Positions 60,930 through 64,000 of a DNA stretch of 64,000 nt are shown here, piece after piece. The stretch lies in assembly GCA_973895155.1 (NCBI GenBank), contig OZ316894.1, positions 10,788,001 through 10,852,000 of the forward strand, in the 5' to 3' direction. The position numbers and the translations under genes were made by a program. Position 1 is the stretch's first letter, and each line of letters opens with the position of its first letter. Below the pieces are notes generated by a model that was not told the DNA's origin, made no database searches, and worked only from the letters and a program-made list of their open reading frames with translations. Source of the DNA: Marsupella aquatica. Its lineage: Eukaryota > Marchantiophyta.

Positions 60930-61520
60930 CCCCACTAACCATAGGTGTAATTGAGACCCGCTAACCGACGATACACTTATAGCCCCACTAAACCCGAGGG
61001 AACCTTTCTTGACAAAGGCTTAACGGGCCATGACCTTGCCCAGTTGCCCAGGTTTAATCAATTAATGAAGCACCAATCCTAACCCGTAGGTTCCGCTGAC
61101 AGATTTGCAAGTGCCCGTGTTTACGGTAACCAAGGTACCTTTTCTCTGTCAAACCTTTGCCCTCGTAAGAAATACTTCGCCACTCACCAGAGGTATAAAG
61201 TGCATTCTAGTCTCCTCATGAATGTAATAATAACTAACCGCACCTCCCACAAATGACGCTCTCCAAGGCCACAGAAGAATCTCCTCACCACTAACCCGAG
61301 ATGTAACCCTCCATGACCCCAGAATCCCGTGCAATAAATATAATTTCACTAGTAACCTAAGCTTTCAATTCAATTCAAATCCCCCAACAGCAAATCCCCC
61401 AACAGCTTCCTTTGTTATTACAAACGCATGCCCACTAACCCGAGATGTAAGACCCCGAACTCTCCGACTCGTACAGTAGTGGGCCCTTTACAGTGCTTTA
61501 CACCTCGGGTTAGTGGGGCC
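60930..61520. repeat. Inverted-repeat region around CCCACTAACCCGAG
   Basis: CCCACTAACCCGAGATGTAA (61433-61452) faces TTACACCTCGGGTTAGTGGG (61498-61517), an 18/20 inverted match with a 45-bp loop. Related direct copies stand at 61290 (CCACTAACCCGAGATGTAA) and 60930 (CCCACTAACCATAGGTGTAA). This may be a small foldback element or nested ends of one. Confidence 0.7.
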
Positions 61521-62132
61521 ACACCGCAACTGACGTCTAAACTACAATACCGGTCCTGCTGCAATTACAGTACCGTCCTACACTGTAGTGTACTTCATAC
61601 CGTAAACCCCAGGTCAGTCAGAGATGGCAGTTAAGCTTGTCACTAAATAATATTCTGACCTCACTGTACGGGACGGGCGTGTTCGCAGAGAGACGACTTA
61701 GAGTTGGCATTTTGTGCGCAGCCATTTAATGCCCGCTGATGTGACCAGACCCTGATGACTGTGACCCCACATACACGAGCCACCAATTCAGCATTCAGCC
61801 CGCTCATCACTCCTTTATCATTATTATTAAACCTAGCCCGCTTCCCTAAACTAATACGGCCGGCCTGAATGTACGGTTCTGGGGTTCAGAAACCGGGAGA
61901 GAGAAATAACTTAGTCGACGTCTTTTTTTCCTTTTTGGGTCCTGAATGGAAACGACGTAGTCTCTCTCCACCCCTTTTTTTGGGGGGGTCTTGGACGAAA
62001 ATCACTCCCTAGTTTCTCCTTAGCCCAATAGTGACATAAGTTCATTCTAGTGAACATGAGCCCCCAGTGATTTTACAAGTACTCCAGCAGGAGAGAGAGT
62101 GAGGTTTAAATCAGGGACTCAAAGTGGGAAAA
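61521..62132. other. Intergenic, no gene seen
   Basis: No coding region. A T-run followed by a G-run lies near 61972-61989. Confidence 0.5.
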
Positions 62133-62281
62133 TAAGGACTGAGTAGATAATAAGAACTTTCATCCACTACCCACAAAACTCATCCCACCCTTACACATAT
62201 ATCTTCCACACTCTTATGTGTGTAAGGGATTGAACCTAGTACCTCTCAGTTTCAGGCTAGTCAATCAGTCTTTTTAGTGGC
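62133..62281 (-). repeat. tRNA-derived SINE, relative of the copy in the PDC intron
   Basis: The minus strand has GAGAGGTACTAGGTTCAATCC (B box), a hairpin CTTACACACAT..GTGTGG.AG, TATATGTGTAAGGGTGGGAT and a final ATTATCTACTCAG. The same parts occur in the same order at 21121-21270. Confidence 0.65.
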
Positions 62282-62290
62282 AAAAAGAAT

Positions 62291-63514
62291 GCTGAAAAAT
62301 TCTATTTAACTACTCTTTCTTGCATCAAAACAATTTGATCGAGACATTTAGTTGATAGACCCCCAAAACCAATGTTTCCTCCCCAACCATGAGGTTTTGG
62401 GTACCTTAATGAAAGGTCTATTTACTTCCACGATCAATTGTGGGGTATATCAGATAAAAAAATTTATTTTGGATTTTATCTCACAAATTTCTCACAAACC
62501 TATCTCTAACTTTGCTTAACAAAAACATGACTGATGAATATTTCTTTACAAAAAGTGGCTCTAATAAAACACAAAAGTATCACGTATATACAACCTGACA
62601 ACCAAATAAATGTAAAAGATTTTCAGAACAAGCACCATATAGCATGCTCATCGTGGAACATGCTTGAATTTTTGTTTTGTAGTGATAAATAAAATATGAG
62701 AACATAACTAGAAGTATTTGTGCACAGTGACCAATGAAAAGTATAATCAAGGATGGTACGATGTGTGCACTTAATTCAATGTCCTCATGAATGACACCCA
62801 TTTCAATAAAAACCATAAACTTAGGAAAGAAAGATATGAGGAGAACTTAAGACACAATCAAAATCATTTCTCTCATTCATGAGAATGTTCCAGTGGTGTA
62901 GCAGTTTATTTCATCTCTAATAAAACACAAACATTAAAATTTATAAGGGGGCTGCCAAAATATGTTCAAAATACTTTACAATACTAAAAATTAATGGGGT
63001 CCATAAAATAATTAAAAATGTATATGATACACAGGTTGCCCCTTCATAAGGCACATTGAAATACAAATATATGACACCAAAACTCTGAATAAGACAAAAT
63101 CTGAAAGATGTATTCACTCTGAATAAGACAAAATCTGAAAGATGTATTCACCATATAACAGTTTCAAAAAGTTTCAGAACAAGCACCACTAATAACTGTG
63201 TATCTAGTTACCCCACTAGTCGCGATCTGACAGTCATTCTGAAATCTTGGGAAATCTAAAGGTCCAAATATTAGTCTCGGGAAACTGTATACCTACGTAA
63301 TATTCTTTTTAGGCTTCACACACTGGACCCCAGAATATTCTGTTACTCAAAGCCAAATTGAAAGCTATAAATCAATCCACTAATAATATATCCAATTGGG
63401 CATAGTTAGAGATGTTCGGAAAAAAATAATGTAAAAAGAGAAAAATGAACGGTTATTTATTTTCGAGAACCGAGATGTTTCAGGCGCGCCCGACTTTCAG
63501 GCGGGAAAGTACGG
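62291..63514. other. Intergenic, no gene seen
   Basis: AT-rich. CACTCTGAATAAGACAAAATCTGAAAGATGTATT occurs twice, in part, near 63080-63110 and 63116-63150 (about 35 bp apart). Confidence 0.5.
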
Positions 63515-63605
63515 GAATTGATTTGCCCGCTCGCTCGCCCGCCCGCCTGCCAGCCAGCCTGCCTGCCCGCCCGAGTGCCCGCCCGCCAGCCCGCCAGGCA
63601 GCCCT
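63515..63605. repeat. GC-rich GCCC/GCCT tetranucleotide tract
   Basis: About 90 bases of CCGCC, GCCTGCC and GCCAGCC words with hardly any A/T, in AT-rich surroundings. The minus strand has GGGCTGGCGGGCGGGCACT followed by CGGG, i.e. four G-triplets spaced for a possible quadruplex. Confidence 0.85.
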
Positions 63606-64000
63606 CGCATGATAATAACTTCCGTTGCCAAGGTACGGTGGCAGGACTGTACGGCGCCAAAACTACGACAAAGGAATGGCGGAATAGGATCCAGGAAGTC
63701 TTCGCTTTTCAGGGGCAGCAATAATATAATAATTATGAAAAACGCGGTGATCATTTCTTTTTCTGGGGCCCACCATTGGAATGAACGAGGGAACCCCTCT
63801 TTTCGTTTCGCATCATTTGCTTAGGTAATTATTTTAATGTATTTCCAGGGTGGGATGCGACTGCAGATGTACTATGTAAAAACTTCCACGTCCTGTATTC
63901 TGCTGTAGCTTTTGTGAGGTGGGATTTTGAGTATGTGTAAAGGGAATGGGATCATTATTTTACCATTATCCTAGTCTGGTGAGTTGTTTGGTGAACACTC
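63606..64000. other. Right edge of window, no gene recognised
   Basis: Nothing codes convincingly. The GC-rich tract to the left could belong to a promoter or leader of a gene that starts beyond the window. Confidence 0.35.

Noticed and set aside
63497-63754. Gly/Ala/Arg-rich ORFs on both strands
   Set aside because: They are translations of the GC-rich tetranucleotide tract; all frames stay open because it lacks stops.

Overview
The window is nuclear DNA of a land plant. The genes carry GT-AG introns with coding phases that match across junctions. The proteins are plant types: a TPLATE-complex longin subunit, a mitochondrial NAD-malate dehydrogenase, a plant pyruvate decarboxylase and an LRR-XI receptor kinase. 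Most of the rest is plant transposon debris. Gene density is low (four clear genes, one well-supported unknown gene and two weak ORFs in 64 kb) and repeats are heavy. I suspect a seed-free vascular plant (fern or lycophyte), but nothing in the sequence proves this.

Layout. 1-4217: the 3' part of a decayed Ty1/copia retrotransposon with its 3' LTR, inserted into an older LTR remnant. 4934-8514 (minus): a 5'-truncated LINE bounded by a ~13-bp target duplication. 8.5-10.7 kb: a tRNA-like SINE head, a pyrimidine-rich minisatellite and a 165-bp MITE. 11554-11997: an intronless gene for the LOLITA/TSPOON longin subunit of the TPLATE (TSET) complex, with a duplicated upstream segment. 15913-18666 (plus): seven-exon mitochondrial malate dehydrogenase. 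19618-25694 (minus): seven coding exons of pyruvate decarboxylase, convergent with the malate dehydrogenase gene, plus a likely 5'-leader exon. 26226-26711 (minus): a Ser/Pro/Lys-rich ORF upstream of it. 26.7-40.8 kb: intergenic DNA with nested Harbinger-like TIR elements, a solo LTR, MITEs, a LINE-like ORF remnant and 104-bp tandem repeats. 40837-44619 (plus): a two-exon LRR receptor kinase of RGI type (receptor of root meristem growth factor/sulfated peptides), with an RxGG motif. 46812-48912 (minus): a five-exon gene of unknown function, probably plastid-targeted. 49-64 kb: no convincing gene; SINEs, LTR remnants, MITEs and several independent tandem-repeat blocks.

The genes do not form an operon-like system. 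The only functional pairing is loose: mitochondrial malate dehydrogenase (aerobic carbon metabolism) and pyruvate decarboxylase (ethanolic fermentation) lie tail to tail. The more novel material is in the repeats: a four-copy 158-165-bp family with TTACGG ends, a TIR family with TTA target duplications in which one copy sits inside another, a tRNA-derived SINE family, and a three-copy TGTCA...TGACA LTR family that also serves as an insertion target. Some supplied reading frames began at GTG or other non-ATG codons; starts were moved to ATG wherever one fits. No alignment or database search was possible. Family assignments rest on motifs recognised by eye, and intron borders on GT-AG sites plus phase and protein continuity.
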